A stretch of 64,000 nt of DNA from an uncultured Thermoguttaceae bacterium (GCA_937951625.1 CALFBP010000025.1:38034-102033); one strand, 5' to 3'. Counted from the stretch's first letter, positions 35,934 through 45,712 are shown. Numbers and translations are program-made. Notes: generated by a model from the letters alone, not told the origin.

Positions 35934-36776
35934 ATGATCGCTCCCAGCAACTTTTCGACTGTGTTTCCCACGGATGGCCTGTTCCCCGTGGCTGTCCCCC
36001 GATCCCTCTTGCCGCCGTCCCAACCGGGCAAAACCGGCGCGTCCCCCGCGCGTGCCCCCTGTTCGCTCCCAAGCGTCAAGAGGCCCCGGGCATATAAGCC
36101 GGCTTTGTCGACCGCCTCGCGATTTCACGAGAACCTGGCGGCGGGCCGCGAGCTGGTCTCGGTCGAAGGGAACCTCTCTTGGAGCTATCGCTTAGCGAAG
36201 CGGGCGCTGGACATCGTGGGAGCGTTGGTCCTCTTGGTGCTCCTGGCGCCGATCATGCTGACCACGTTCCTGGTGTTGCTGGTCACCACGCGGGGCAAGC
36301 CCCTGTTTCGTCAGGTCCGACTGGGTTGGCAGGGACGCCCGTTTACGATGTATAAGTTCCGCACCATGGTCCTCGACGCGGAGCAACGCCGCACCGAAGT
36401 GGCCAACGAGAAGTCGGGTCCCATTTTCAAAAATCGTCGCGATCCGCGGATCACGCGCATTGGTCGCATCCTCCGCAAGACTAGCATTGACGAGACGCCG
36501 CAGTTGTTCAACGTGTTGGCAGGCCAGATGTCGCTGGTCGGCCCCCGCCCGCCTTTGGCCAGCGAAGTGGCTCGCTACGAGCCTTGGCAACGCCGCCGCC
36601 TGGCCATCCAGCCGGGCTTGACTTGCCTCTGGCAGATCAGCGGCCGGTCCGAGATCGGTTTCGCGGATTGGGTCCGCATGGACATCTGGTATCTCCGCAA
36701 CCAGAGCCTCCGCACCGACCTCGAACTGTTGATCAAGACGCCCTGGACCGTATTGACGGGCCGGGGCGCGTACTAG
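35934..36776 (+). CDS. Polyprenyl-phosphate sugar-1-phosphate transferase
   Basis: Initiating glycosyltransferase of the WbaP/WcaJ family, which moves a sugar-1-phosphate to undecaprenyl phosphate and starts exopolysaccharide repeat units. It has one membrane helix (ALDIVGALVLLVLLAPIMLTTFLVLL), then the catalytic domain with PLFRQVRLG, FTMYKFRTM, IGRILRKTSIDETPQLFNVL, MSLVGPRPP and the ending IQPGLTCLWQISGRS, the full signature of the family. The ~85 residues before the helix have low similarity and the true start may be further in, since the ATG at 35934 has no ribosome binding site. It is the last member of the plus-strand exopolysaccharide unit. Confidence 0.9.
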   Translation: MIAPSNFSTVFPTDGLFPVAVPRSLLPPSQPGKTGASPARAPCSLPSVKRPRAYKPALSTASRFHENLAAGRELVSVEGNLSWSYRLAKRALDIVGALVLLVLLAPIMLTTFLVLLVTTRGKPLFRQVRLGWQGRPFTMYKFRTMVLDAEQRRTEVANEKSGPIFKNRRDPRITRIGRILRKTSIDETPQLFNVLAGQMSLVGPRPPLASEVARYEPWQRRRLAIQPGLTCLWQISGRSEIGFADWVRMDIWYLRNQSLRTDLELLIKTPWTVLTGRGAY

Positions 36777-37594
36777 TCCTGCATCACTCAAGGCCGCTGC
36801 CCAGGCTAGGGGACGGGCACATACTCCGCGGCGCCAACCACCCAACGCCATTTCTTATCCGATGCGTCATGTCGCTAGGAAGTGTCTCGGGAGGGGGATC
36901 TTCCGACGCTCGGTCGGCTTCGGCAAAGCCTGCGGATGGAGCGACGCGTAGGGCCTGCGGCGTGGCCGCGGACGCTGCTGCGTGGACAGCACGGGCCCGG
37001 CTCCGATGGGGATGTTCAATTTCTTCGGCTGCTGAGGCGAGTTGTATCGCGGCGTGTACCTGGAGGCCCGCAGCGATCCGGCGATTGACGAGCTGTTCGT
37101 CAGCCCGCCACCGACGCCCGACCAGCGGTTCGATGGGCAGGTGGGGGACGTGGCCTACTTTCGTCGCGCGTTAAGTGAGAGGGAATAGCGACACTTGGCC
37201 CGTGAGCGCGAGATCAATTGCTACCCCGTTTGAATCCAGAAGGTGGGGACCTGGATCGAGCGGTCCCCGGCCTTGGACTCCTTGGAACACGACGGTTGGA
37301 TCGCCTAGCCGTTTGTTCGCCTTTTCGGGAGGCTCGGAGCGCTCGATTGCCCGGGAACGGTGAGGGACGCCCAGGCCGCCCTCTCGGTGCGCAAGCGTTT
37401 CGGGGCGAAACGCACTCCGCACACCCGCGCGACGTTGCGGCAGAGGTCCAGGCTCCAATGCGTGTGCAAAGTGTCTATCACCCCATGGAACTGGCTTACG
37501 TCTAAGAATTGTCGCGCGCCAGTTGCCATGGCTACCTCGTCCAGCAATGTCGATGCGCGGCGGAAAACGGAGGATAAGTCAAGTGGCGTCCCCT
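36777..37594. other. Gene-poor interval with a LamG-like remnant
   Basis: About 820 bases. The only supportable content is the remnant at 37036-37188 listed separately. Other frames lack coding character. The promoter for the dksA-like gene begins at its right end. Confidence 0.5.
37036..37188 (+). pseudogene. C-terminal remnant of a LamG/concanavalin-like domain protein
   Basis: After an in-frame TGA at 37033 the frame reads ELYRGVYLEARSDPAIDELF, then RFDGQVGDVAYFRRALSERE and a stop. The end strongly recalls the last strand of LamG domains (FDGxIDEVAIYNRALSxxE), which planctomycete sulfatase-linked and DUF1553 or LamG proteins carry. No start codon or upstream domain is preserved, so this looks like the tail of a deleted gene. 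Confidence 0.45.
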
Positions 37595-37623
37595 TTGACA
37601 TAGAACGGTTGCGATCTTAGAAT
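37595..37623 (+). promoter_or_regulatory. Near-consensus sigma-70 promoter of the dksA-like/lspA unit
   Basis: TTGACA at 37595-37600, a 17-base spacer, and TAGAAT at 37618-37623. Only one position differs from consensus. It lies about 50 bases before the dksA-like ATG, in the right direction. Confidence 0.75.
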
Positions 37624-37673
37624 GGGAGTTTGGGCGTGGCTGAAATCGGGGCAAGAGTGTAGGAGAAGAACCG

Positions 37674-38054
37674 ATGAACTCGCTCACCAAGGCAGAACTG
37701 AAGGCGTACAAGGAGCGTTTGCTGAACTTGCGAGCGCGTCTTCGGGGTGACGTGAGCCAAATGGCCAACGGGGCCCTCCATAAGAACCGCCTCGAAAGCA
37801 GCGGCGACTTGTCGAGCATGCCCATTCACATGGCCGATCTTGGCAGCGACAATTTCGAGCAGGAGTTCACCCTCGGACTCATGGAGGCCGAAGGGGTGAC
37901 GTTGATGCAGATTGAGGCGGCGTTGGAGCGGATCGAAGACGGGACCTACGGGATCTGTGAGGAATGCGGCGTAAAGATCCCCAAGAAACGGCTCAACGCC
38001 CTTCCTTTCGCCACGATGTGCGTCAAGTGCGCGGCCGAATACCAGCAGGGCTGA
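37674..38054 (+). CDS. DksA/TraR-type zinc-finger protein
   Basis: A 126-residue protein with an N-terminal coiled coil (residues ~5-45), a middle segment and a C4 zinc finger (CEECGVKIPKKRLNALPFATMCVKC), a form typical of DksA/TraR and the general stress protein YteA group. E. coli DksA needs a DxxDxA tip to act on RNA polymerase; that tip is not clearly present here (SDNFEQEF is at a related place), so it may be a TraR/YteA-like protein rather than a true DksA. AGGAGAAG precedes the ATG. The lspA gene follows 13 bases later in the same unit, behind the strong promoter at 37595. Confidence 0.9.
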   Translation: MNSLTKAELKAYKERLLNLRARLRGDVSQMANGALHKNRLESSGDLSSMPIHMADLGSDNFEQEFTLGLMEAEGVTLMQIEAALERIEDGTYGICEECGVKIPKKRLNALPFATMCVKCAAEYQQG

Positions 38055-38067
38055 TCGGGGCGCTGCC

Positions 38068-38604
38068 ATGAAGGCGAGGCTCCGGCGGTACTTGCTTTTC
38101 GCGGCGATCGTCGCGGTGGGGACCGTTTCAGATCTTGCCACGAAGTCGTGGGCGTTTACGCGGCTGGGAATGCCGGGTGGGCGAACCGAGTGGATTTGGC
38201 CGGGGCGGATCGGATTTCAAACGAGCCTGAACGAAGGGGCCCTGTTCGGTTTGGGCCAAGGCGGTGTGCCGATCTTCGTCGCCATTTCGATCCTTGCCGG
38301 ACTGGCCATCGTGATCTGGATGGTTCGCGTCCGCCAGTGGCTCCTGACTGTGGCTCTGGCCTTCATCGCTGCGGGCATTCTGGGTAATCTCTACGACCGC
38401 CTCGGGCTGCACGGACTCCAATGGCCTGATGGCTTCCCTGGACGCCGGCCTGGTGCCCCCGTCTATGCGGTGCGCGATTGGATTTTGGTGATGATCTTCG
38501 GCTGGCCGTGGCCAAACTTCAACATCGCCGACAGCCTGCTGGTTTGCGGGGCGATCCTTCTGGTTTGGCACGCGTTCCGATACGAGGAAAAACCCGAGGC
38601 GTAG
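38068..38604 (+). CDS. lspA: Lipoprotein signal peptidase (signal peptidase II)
   Basis: Membrane aspartic peptidase that cleaves the signal peptide of prolipoproteins after lipid modification. The 178-residue protein shows four membrane helices and the family motifs: SDLATK near the first helix, SLNEGALFG, GILGNLYDR with catalytic Asp110, and VRDWIL followed by FNIADS with catalytic Asp155. It follows the dksA-like gene by 13 bases and probably depends on the same transcript; a dksA-lspA pair is common in planctomycetes and other bacteria. The catalytic set is complete. Confidence 0.96.
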   Translation: MKARLRRYLLFAAIVAVGTVSDLATKSWAFTRLGMPGGRTEWIWPGRIGFQTSLNEGALFGLGQGGVPIFVAISILAGLAIVIWMVRVRQWLLTVALAFIAAGILGNLYDRLGLHGLQWPDGFPGRRPGAPVYAVRDWILVMIFGWPWPNFNIADSLLVCGAILLVWHAFRYEEKPEA

Positions 38605-38656
38605 CCTCCTGGCACGCCGCGGACCTTCGCCTCGCTGACTTGGGAGAGAAATCGTC

Positions 38657-39919
38657 ATGCAGTCCGAGAGTGCTGCGAGTGGCGGTCTTCGGCGGGAAAA
38701 TCGCCCCGCAGCCGGGCGAACTTGCCTTGTCTGGCTTCTTGTAGGCGTCTGCCATGTTGCGGCGGCGGCCGCCGAAGGCGATCTCCCCCTGGCGATGCTG
38801 GTCGAAGGCGAGCCGTTGCCCGCGCGCTTGGCCTCGATCTACGAGCGTTGGGAAATCGTTTTTCAGACAGCCGCGGGAACACGGAAGGTGAGCGCCACAG
38901 AGCTGGTAGCGTGGGGCAATTGCGTGGAAGCGGGCCGCGGACCATGGATCGTGCTCCACGACGGGAGCGTGATCGTCGGCGATTTACAGCACATCGACCG
39001 CGAGCATTTGGCGGCCAAGTCGAGGATTTTCGGCGCGGTCCGCCTGATGCGGGCGAGCGTGGCGGGCGTGGTATCCCAATCGCCTGGAGACCGAGACGAA
39101 CGCGACCGCCTGCTCAACTGGGTGGTGGCAGGGGCAACTCGCGGCGAGGCCCTGGGCAGCGGCCGTTTGCGCTTCGCAAACGACGATGAGGTGGGTGGAA
39201 CGCTGGATCGCCTCGTAGACGGGAAAATCGCCTGGCACGGCGACCTTGGGCCGCTGGAAATCGAGTTCGATCGCTTACGCGCGGTTCGGCTGGGAGCATC
39301 GCCACCACGCGCGGCTCAACCGCAACGGCCGAGGACGTTGACCGCTTGGACCGGGTGGCGCGACGGGGCCCGGCTACTCGTCGCAAACTTGGTGACCATC
39401 GGGAACAATCTTCGCGTGACGCTTTCCGACGGGACCGCCTGGGACGCGGCCCTCGGCGATTTGATCTTTCTCCAACCCCAGGGTGGCCGGGCCGTGTATC
39501 TCTCGGACCTGACGCCCGAGAGTTTCCGGCATCTTGCCTACCTCGCGCTTGCCTGGCCGTTGGGCGCGGACCGCAACGCGGCGGGAGGGTTTCTTCGCAG
39601 CGGTGGGGCGATTTATCTGAAAGGTCTCGGGATGCATAGCGCGTCGCGGGTCACGTACTTCCTGACCGAGCCGTACCGTCGCTTTCAAGCCGAGGTGGCC
39701 ATCGACGACCGGACCGAAGGCGGCGGCAGCGTGGCCTTCCGCGTCTTTGTTGACGGCCAATTGCGCTACGCTAGCCCCGTCGTCCGCGGCGGCCAAGCCC
39801 CGCTGCCGGTGGCCGTCGACTTGGCCGGCGCGCAACGCCTCGACCTCGTGGTGGACTTTGCGGAACGGGCCGACGAGCTGGACCACGCCGATTGGCTCAA
39901 CGCCCGCCTGATCCGCTGA
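38657..39919 (+). CDS. Exported protein with an NPCBM domain
   Basis: A 420-residue exported protein. A Cys-containing signal peptide (CLVWLLVGVCHVAAAAAE) is followed by beta-rich sequence of unknown fold (DGSVIVGDLQHIDREHL, repeated in a similar form near residues 175 and 260, like a regularly spaced SH3-type strand set). The C-terminal ~130 residues, from GGAIYLKGLGMHSASRVTYFL to the end, form an NPCBM/NEW2 carbohydrate-binding domain, which usually sits beside glycoside hydrolases. No catalytic domain is seen. It likely binds sugars at the cell surface. It starts 52 bases after lspA, so it may be co-transcribed. Confidence 0.87.
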   Translation: MQSESAASGGLRRENRPAAGRTCLVWLLVGVCHVAAAAAEGDLPLAMLVEGEPLPARLASIYERWEIVFQTAAGTRKVSATELVAWGNCVEAGRGPWIVLHDGSVIVGDLQHIDREHLAAKSRIFGAVRLMRASVAGVVSQSPGDRDERDRLLNWVVAGATRGEALGSGRLRFANDDEVGGTLDRLVDGKIAWHGDLGPLEIEFDRLRAVRLGASPPRAAQPQRPRTLTAWTGWRDGARLLVANLVTIGNNLRVTLSDGTAWDAALGDLIFLQPQGGRAVYLSDLTPESFRHLAYLALAWPLGADRNAAGGFLRSGGAIYLKGLGMHSASRVTYFLTEPYRRFQAEVAIDDRTEGGGSVAFRVFVDGQLRYASPVVRGGQAPLPVAVDLAGAQRLDLVVDFAERADELDHADWLNARLIR

Positions 39920-40682
39920 AGGCGATGCCATGGCGTTGCCTCGCTTCCTGTTGATCCGCGTGGCTATCGCCGCACAAGGCTCGCCTCCGAAGAAGTTCAG
40001 GCTCGTCAGGGTTTCGGGCAACCGCAAGCATTTTCGATGCACGGCTGCTCTTGCAACCCTGAGCCAACCCTCAGCGACGAGCCGCGTTATACGATGAAGC
40101 CACGTTTCCTTTAGTTGATTCCCGAAAGAACCCCCAATATCGCAACAGAGTCAACAAGAGCCAAATGGCGTTGGTGAAGTGCGACCAGCCTTCTTCAAAA
40201 AGCCAACGATTTATCTTTACAATCATTATAAAAACACTTGCTATTTGATTTGCCTCGGCATCAACCGTCAAGCGATGGTAAATACGCCGTGAATTATGGC
40301 TGGCCACCCCAAGGGATACGAATGGGGTCCGACAACGGGAGTAGGCGCCACGTAAAGCCGTTTCGTAGATACTTTTCCTCTATACGCGGCCTCAAAATCA
40401 GTACCCTTCGTTAGGTGGGAGGCACATGGTGTTCAGGGACGGGGCGAGCGAGAGAATCGGCTTCGGTTGAACCCCCGTTCCGAATGGGCACCCTACGGCG
40501 GGCGGGAGAAAACTGTGGGACTGGTCTTCAATGGTGCTGATGAAATCCCGCTTCGCGGGCTTCGGAGGTCTAGAAGATGGTCATCCTGAGCAGGCTCGCG
40601 AGCTTTTTGCGCCACTACTCGTATGAGAATGCTCGGGATATGATGGGGACTTGCAACGCATGCATCCCAACTGAAGGAGACG
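39920..40682. other. Gene-free, less GC-rich interval
   Basis: About 760 bases without a supportable gene. The part at 40080-40310 is unusually AT-rich and contains a 78-codon frame on the minus strand with no start signal or similarity I recognise. A short 5-bp hairpin (CCCGC/GCGGG) lies near 40545. Confidence 0.45.
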
Positions 40683-42356
40683 ATGACAATGCCCGGGTAT
40701 CAGCTTCCCTCGCTTTCCAAGCCCCCGAAGGTCAAGAAGCGGCAAGTCTTGTTGGTCGCCAGCGGCGACCTGCGATTGTCGGCCAATCAGAAATGCTGGC
40801 CGACCCAAAAGGAAATGGAGGACGCCCTCGCGTTGGCGGTCTCGGACGCTGGCTACGAACTGGTTCGTGCGCACCCTTTTAAGCCTGACGAGCAACACGG
40901 CTTTATCGCGTCTCAGAAGGAAGGGATGTGTGTTTTTGCGGGCATCGATCCCGCGGCTCCGTTGATCGTCGCCGAAGCGGTCTGGCAATACTCGCATCAT
41001 GTCTTGCCCGGGCTGTTAAGCCACAAGGGGCCCATCCTGACGGTGGCCAATTGGTCGGGCACCTGGCCGGGCCTGGTTGGGATGCTGAACTTGAACGGCT
41101 CGCTCACCAAGGCGGGCAAGAAGTATTCCACGCTTTGGGCGGAGGATTTCTCCGACGAAGGTTTCCGGAAACTGTTGCGCAAATGGTTGGAAAAAGGCGA
41201 GGTAAAACACAACACCGACCATGTGGTGCCCTTCAAAAAAGTAAAAGTGCCCTCCGCGGAACGCCGCCTGGGCGAGGCCCTGGCGGAACAACTCCGTCGC
41301 GAGAAAGCGATCATGGGAGTGTTCGACGAGGGTTGCATGGGGATGTACAACGCCATCATCCCCGACGAGTTGCTCAACCCGTTGGGCGTGTTCAAGGAAC
41401 GACTGAGCCAGTCGGCCCTATACTACGAGACGACGCAGGTGAGCGACGCGGAGGCCCGGGCCGTCATGCAGTGGATGGTCGACCGCGGTTTGAAGTTCCA
41501 CTTCGGGCCGAACCCGCAAACGGACCTGACCGAGGATCAAGTCCTCCAGCAGTGCAAGATGTACATTGCCGCGGTCCGCATCGCCGACGATTTCGGCTGC
41601 CACACGATCGGGATTCAATATCAGCAAGGACTGAAGGACCTCTTGCCCGCCAGCGATCTGGTCGAGGGAACGCTCAACAACAGCGACCGCCCGCCCGTTT
41701 ATAGCCGCGATGGCCGACGAGTGCTCTACGAAGGTCGGCCGCTGCCGCACTTCAATGAAGTCGATGAGTGTGCTGGGCTGGATGGCCTGATGACCTACCG
41801 CATCCACTCCTGCATGGGCCAGCCGGTGGAAAACACGTTGCACGATGTCCGCTGGGGCGACATCGACCGCTCAGGCACCGTGTCCGATTACGTCTGGGTA
41901 TTTCTCATCAGCGGCTCGGCCCCGCCCGCCCACTTCATCCACGGCTGGAAAGGCGCCTCGAGCGAACGCCAACCGGAGATGTACTTCCGGCTGGGCGGCG
42001 GCACGCTCAAGGGCATTTCCAAGCCCGGCGAGATCGTCTGGTCGCGGATTTACGTGGAGAAGGACGAGTTGAAAATGGACCTCGGCCGAGCGGGCGTGGT
42101 GGAGTTACCCCGCGAAGAAACCGAACGCCGTTGGAAAGAGACCACCCCGCAATGGCCGATCATGCACGCCGTCCTCTACGGCATCACGCGGGACCAGTTC
42201 ATGGCCAAGCACAAGGCCAATCACATCCAAGTGGCCTACGCCAACAGCGCAAAGGAGGCCGACGCGGCTTTGCTCGCCAAGGCCGCCATGGCCGACGCCA
42301 TGGGCATTAAGGTCTCGATCTGCGGGACGAAAAAGAATGGCAAGGGTTGGGCGTGA
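40683..42356 (+). CDS. L-fucose isomerase family protein
   Basis: A 557-residue protein of the L-fucose/L-arabinose isomerase superfamily. Family positions are visible in [61 protein letters not shown] and [17 protein letters not shown]. These include the acidic metal ligands (Glu in VFDEG, Asp and Glu in the middle region) and His in the C-terminal part. It could interconvert an aldose and a ketose, but some planctomycete homologues lack assigned substrates. The start has AAGGAGACG directly before ATG. The C-terminus is basic. It is isolated, with no sugar kinase or aldolase gene next to it. Confidence 0.85.
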   Translation: MTMPGYQLPSLSKPPKVKKRQVLLVASGDLRLSANQKCWPTQKEMEDALALAVSDAGYELVRAHPFKPDEQHGFIASQKEGMCVFAGIDPAAPLIVAEAVWQYSHHVLPGLLSHKGPILTVANWSGTWPGLVGMLNLNGSLTKAGKKYSTLWAEDFSDEGFRKLLRKWLEKGEVKHNTDHVVPFKKVKVPSAERRLGEALAEQLRREKAIMGVFDEGCMGMYNAIIPDELLNPLGVFKERLSQSALYYETTQVSDAEARAVMQWMVDRGLKFHFGPNPQTDLTEDQVLQQCKMYIAAVRIADDFGCHTIGIQYQQGLKDLLPASDLVEGTLNNSDRPPVYSRDGRRVLYEGRPLPHFNEVDECAGLDGLMTYRIHSCMGQPVENTLHDVRWGDIDRSGTVSDYVWVFLISGSAPPAHFIHGWKGASSERQPEMYFRLGGGTLKGISKPGEIVWSRIYVEKDELKMDLGRAGVVELPREETERRWKETTPQWPIMHAVLYGITRDQFMAKHKANHIQVAYANSAKEADAALLAKAAMADAMGIKVSICGTKKNGKGWA

Positions 42357-42385
42357 GCCGTGCGGGCGGGGCTTCAACGCCTGCC

Positions 42386-43330
42386 TTAAGCCGCTCGGGC
42401 GAGCCATTGGGCCAGGCCCTCGCCGGCCAGGTCCTGATGCACGCGATACATGATCGCCTCCTTCAACCAGGGGATTTTGCGCCACACGAATTGCAGGCTG
42501 GCCTTATAGCGAAGGTCATGGCTCAAAACACGGCGGGCGATTTGTTGCCAATCGTCGCCGGTGCATGTTGGAAGCGCGTCGCCAGCGGGAGTGGCCCGGG
42601 CGGCAACGATGAAGCTGTCGCGATAGTACTCACGCACCGCCAGCGGAGCGAAGCCCGCTCGCTGCATCGCCATGCACAACGTTCGCGGCGAGAAATAATA
42701 GTTGTGCGGCACGCTGAACAAGCGGCGAAAACCGACTTTAGGGCGGAGGATGTTGGGGGCCTCCAGCGCCAAAAGCCCGCCGGGCTTGAGCAGTCGTCGC
42801 ATGCGGGCCATGGCCTCGACCGGCTCGAAGAAGTGTTCGATGACGTGGGTCGCAACCATGGCGTCGAACTGTCCCTCGCTCAGCGGGGCGTCCTCAAACG
42901 CCGCCACCACCACGGGGATACCGAAGGTCTGCTCGATGAATCGCGCCCCATCGGGATCCAAATCGACGCCCGTGGGAACAGTCCCCAGTTGTTGAAGCAC
43001 TCGGACCAACGCCCCGTCGCCGCAGCCGATGTCCAGCACCCGATCCCCCGGCTTGAGGTAGGGCTCGAGGAAACGCACGAAGCGTCGGGCCTTCGGCAAT
43101 TCCCGGTTGTGCGCGCGTTGGATCGGGCGGCCATATCGGACCGGCCGGTGCAAGGCCCGCGGGCACGATGAGATCGCGTCCTTCTCGGCGTTGGTGAGCA
43201 TGGGATTGATGAACACCAGCCCGCAAACCCTGCAAATCACTGGCCGCAGCGGGAGTCGGGCACGCCCACGATAGGGAATCGCGTAAACGTCTCGATGGTC
43301 GCAAATCGGGCAGGAACGCTCGACCGGCAT
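42386..43330 (-). CDS. SAM-dependent methyltransferase with N-terminal zinc ribbon
   Basis: Class I methyltransferase of ~314 residues. The N-terminus CPICDHRDVYAIPYRGRARL...CRVCGLVFINP contains two CxxC pairs (a zinc ribbon). The SAM-binding domain follows with VLDIGCGDGALVRVL (motif I), GVDLDPDG, VVAAFEDAPLSEGQFDAMVATHVIEHFFEPVEAM and LLKPGGLLALEAPN. Proteins with this layout often act on sugars in surface-polysaccharide or secondary-metabolite clusters. The frame is open to a TTG at 43402, but the ATG at 43330 starts the zinc ribbon. No strong ribosome binding site. The gene lies immediately downstream of the RNase R gene on the same strand. Confidence 0.85.
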   Translation of the reverse strand: MPVERSCPICDHRDVYAIPYRGRARLPLRPVICRVCGLVFINPMLTNAEKDAISSCPRALHRPVRYGRPIQRAHNRELPKARRFVRFLEPYLKPGDRVLDIGCGDGALVRVLQQLGTVPTGVDLDPDGARFIEQTFGIPVVVAAFEDAPLSEGQFDAMVATHVIEHFFEPVEAMARMRRLLKPGGLLALEAPNILRPKVGFRRLFSVPHNYYFSPRTLCMAMQRAGFAPLAVREYYRDSFIVAARATPAGDALPTCTGDDWQQIARRVLSHDLRYKASLQFVWRKIPWLKEAIMYRVHQDLAGEGLAQWLARAA

Positions 43331-43420
43331 GAGTAGGGTCTCGGGTTTGGGATAATCGTCAGAGGCATAGATAGCGGATTCAAGCCTCCGCGTCGCTCCC
43401 AAAGCGGGGGGTTGGCTGGC

Positions 43421-45712
43421 TTAATGACGGCTCTTGCGGTGGTTTGGGCGGGTGCCGTTATCGCGCCGAGTACGCCGTGGGGAGTTGACACTCCTGCTTT
43501 TCTTTGACGTACTCGAACTGATTTTGACGGCCTCGGGGTTCGACGCGGCTGGGGGCGAGGCCGGGTGTTGCTGCCGAGCCACCAGCCGGAAATCCAGTTC
43601 GCGCCGTTCCAGGTCCACCCGGGCCACGGCCACCCGAACCAAGTCGCCCAGCCGAAAGGTGTTGCCCGCGCGGCGACCAGCCAGCGTATGCGTGGTACGG
43701 TCGAACCGGTAAAAATCGTCCACAAAGGAATCGACGTGGATCAGGCCCTCGGCGGGCAGATCGACGCCTTGAACGAAACATCCGAAGGGTTCCACGCCGG
43801 TGATCACCGCGTCCAATTCTTCCCCGATGCGGTTGCTGAGGTAAGCCAGCAACTTGAGTTTGGTCAACTCGCGTTCGGCGGCATCGGCCCGTTGCTCCCG
43901 GTCGGAGCAGTGCTCGCCCAGGACCACCAGTTCATCGAAGCTGCCGCGGGGTTTTTTGCCCGCTAAAAAGGCATCGACGAGCCGGTGGATGGTCAGGTCG
44001 GGGTAGCGCCGAATGGGCGAGGTGAAATGGCAGTAACACCCGCTGGCCAAGGCGAAATGGCCCTCTTCCTCGGGGCTGTAAAGAGCGCGGGGAAGCGACC
44101 GCAGCACGGCGTAATTGACGGCGTGCTGCTCGGGTCGGCCAACGACGCTTCGCAGGAGGCGTTGCAAGCCCGGTCGCCCATCCAGGTCCTGGGAAGGCAG
44201 GCCCAGTTCCGCGACGAACTCGGCCAAATCGCGGAGCTTTCGGGCCAGGGGGGCCAAGTGAATGCGACGCAGAAAGGGAACGCCCCAATCTTGAAGCGTT
44301 TCCGCCACGGTCTCGTTGGCCGCGAGCATAAACTCTTCGATGATTTGGTGGCTCTCCGTATTTTCGCGGATCTCCGCCCCCGCGACCCGCCCTTGCTTGT
44401 CGAGCACCACCTTGACTTCCGGCATCACCAGTTCGAGGGCTCCGCGGGCCATGCGGCGTCGGCGGAGCATGGCAGCGAGCTGCCGCATCCGATCCAACAG
44501 GTCGCAGACTTCCGCTCCGAGTCGCCGTCGCCACCGACCCGGGGATTGGAGATAAGCGTCCACTTGCTCATAGGTCAGACGCTTGCGGCTGCGGATCGCC
44601 GAGCGGAACAGTTCGCTCCCCACGCGCAGGCCTTCCGGCGTGAAATCCATGAAGACCGTTTTGGTATAGCGGATTTTGCCGGGCTGAAGGCTGGCCAAGC
44701 CGTTGGAGATCAGTTCGGGCAGCATGGGGATGACGCGATCGGGCAAATACACGCTGGTGGCCCGGTCTCGGGCCTCCCGGTCCAGGGGCGAGCGGGGGCG
44801 GACGAAATGCGCCACGTCGGCGATATGGACCCCTAAGCGCCAATTCCCGTTCTCCGAACGCACAAGCGAGATCGCGTCGTCGAAATCCCGGGCATCCTCG
44901 GGGTCGATGGTAATGGTGGTTTCTGCCGTGAGATCGAGCCGGTCGGGCGGGATCGTTTCGTCGAAGGCCGCGGCCTGCTGCCGGGCATTCTCCAAGGCGT
45001 CTTCGTCGAACTCTTCGCGGAGGTTGAATTCGCGGATGATCGAAAGCGTATCCACCCCCGGTTTGCCGCGAGGGCCAAGCACCTCGACAATCACCCCTTC
45101 GCCCCGCTGCCATTGGGAAGGGAAGCGGATCATCTCGACCACAACTTTGTCGTTGACCTGGGCGCCGCGGGCCCCGGGATCGCCCACGAAGATGGGCTTG
45201 GTGAACAACGGCCCGTCGATTTGTACCTGACCCGCCCCGCGATACTCGAAATAGGTGCCCACGAAACGCCGCGTCTGGCGTTCGATGATTTCGACGATTT
45301 CTCCCCGGGGTCCGAGAAGCGGGCGGCCGCCTTGACGCAGCAATCGCACCGCCACCACGTCGCCCGTTGAGGCGTCGCCGGCCTTGTCCTCGGGAATGAA
45401 GACGTCGCGGACCTCGGTTTCGCTCGTGGCAGCGCCGCGTAGACGGACGAAGCCAAATCCCCCCTCCGCCCGACGGAAGACGCCGATCAGCCGGTTGCTC
45501 GGAGGCTTGTCGGGTTTGGCGGCCTGGACCAGATGGTTGGAACCGTAGGCGATTTCCCCTCGGGCCACCAAGCGTTTGATGGCCTTCTTCACCTCGGGCC
45601 AGGCAGCTTTGGGCACCTTCAACTGCTGGGCCAAGACCCGGGGTTTGACAGGCCGGTAGTTCGGCCGCTGGACCCATTGGACCACCGCCCGTTCAATCTC
45701 ACGTTCGTCCAT
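43421..45712 (-). CDS. rnr: Ribonuclease R
   Basis: RNB-family 3'-5' exoribonuclease of 763 residues. A winged-helix-like N-terminus (REIERAVVQWVQRP) is followed by cold-shock domains (FGFVRLRGAATSETEVRDVFIP), the RNB catalytic domain with DPEDARDFDDAISL (catalytic Asp residues), HIADVAHFVRPRSPLD, YLPDRVIPMLPE, SGCYCHFTSPIRRYPDL, and a C-terminal S1 domain (GVEPFGCFVQGVDLPAEGLIHV). The tail is basic and Ser/Arg-rich, as in RNase R, to bind structured RNA. The ATG at 45712 has GAGGAAAC upstream; an in-frame ATG 33 codons earlier is unlikely. Confidence 0.95.
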   Translation of the reverse strand: MDEREIERAVVQWVQRPNYRPVKPRVLAQQLKVPKAAWPEVKKAIKRLVARGEIAYGSNHLVQAAKPDKPPSNRLIGVFRRAEGGFGFVRLRGAATSETEVRDVFIPEDKAGDASTGDVVAVRLLRQGGRPLLGPRGEIVEIIERQTRRFVGTYFEYRGAGQVQIDGPLFTKPIFVGDPGARGAQVNDKVVVEMIRFPSQWQRGEGVIVEVLGPRGKPGVDTLSIIREFNLREEFDEDALENARQQAAAFDETIPPDRLDLTAETTITIDPEDARDFDDAISLVRSENGNWRLGVHIADVAHFVRPRSPLDREARDRATSVYLPDRVIPMLPELISNGLASLQPGKIRYTKTVFMDFTPEGLRVGSELFRSAIRSRKRLTYEQVDAYLQSPGRWRRRLGAEVCDLLDRMRQLAAMLRRRRMARGALELVMPEVKVVLDKQGRVAGAEIRENTESHQIIEEFMLAANETVAETLQDWGVPFLRRIHLAPLARKLRDLAEFVAELGLPSQDLDGRPGLQRLLRSVVGRPEQHAVNYAVLRSLPRALYSPEEEGHFALASGCYCHFTSPIRRYPDLTIHRLVDAFLAGKKPRGSFDELVVLGEHCSDREQRADAAERELTKLKLLAYLSNRIGEELDAVITGVEPFGCFVQGVDLPAEGLIHVDSFVDDFYRFDRTTHTLAGRRAGNTFRLGDLVRVAVARVDLERRELDFRLVARQQHPASPPAASNPEAVKISSSTSKKSRSVNSPRRTRRDNGTRPNHRKSRH

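Noticed and set aside
36584-37174. 196-codon frame running across the end of the sugar-transferase gene
   Set aside because: Its first part overlaps the sugar transferase in another frame, and the rest is low-complexity Ala/Arg/Ser sequence; the LamG-like remnant lies in a different frame.
40071-40307. 78-codon minus-strand frame in the AT-rich interval
   Set aside because: It lacks a ribosome binding site and recognisable motifs. The AT-rich composition is notable, but not enough to call a gene.
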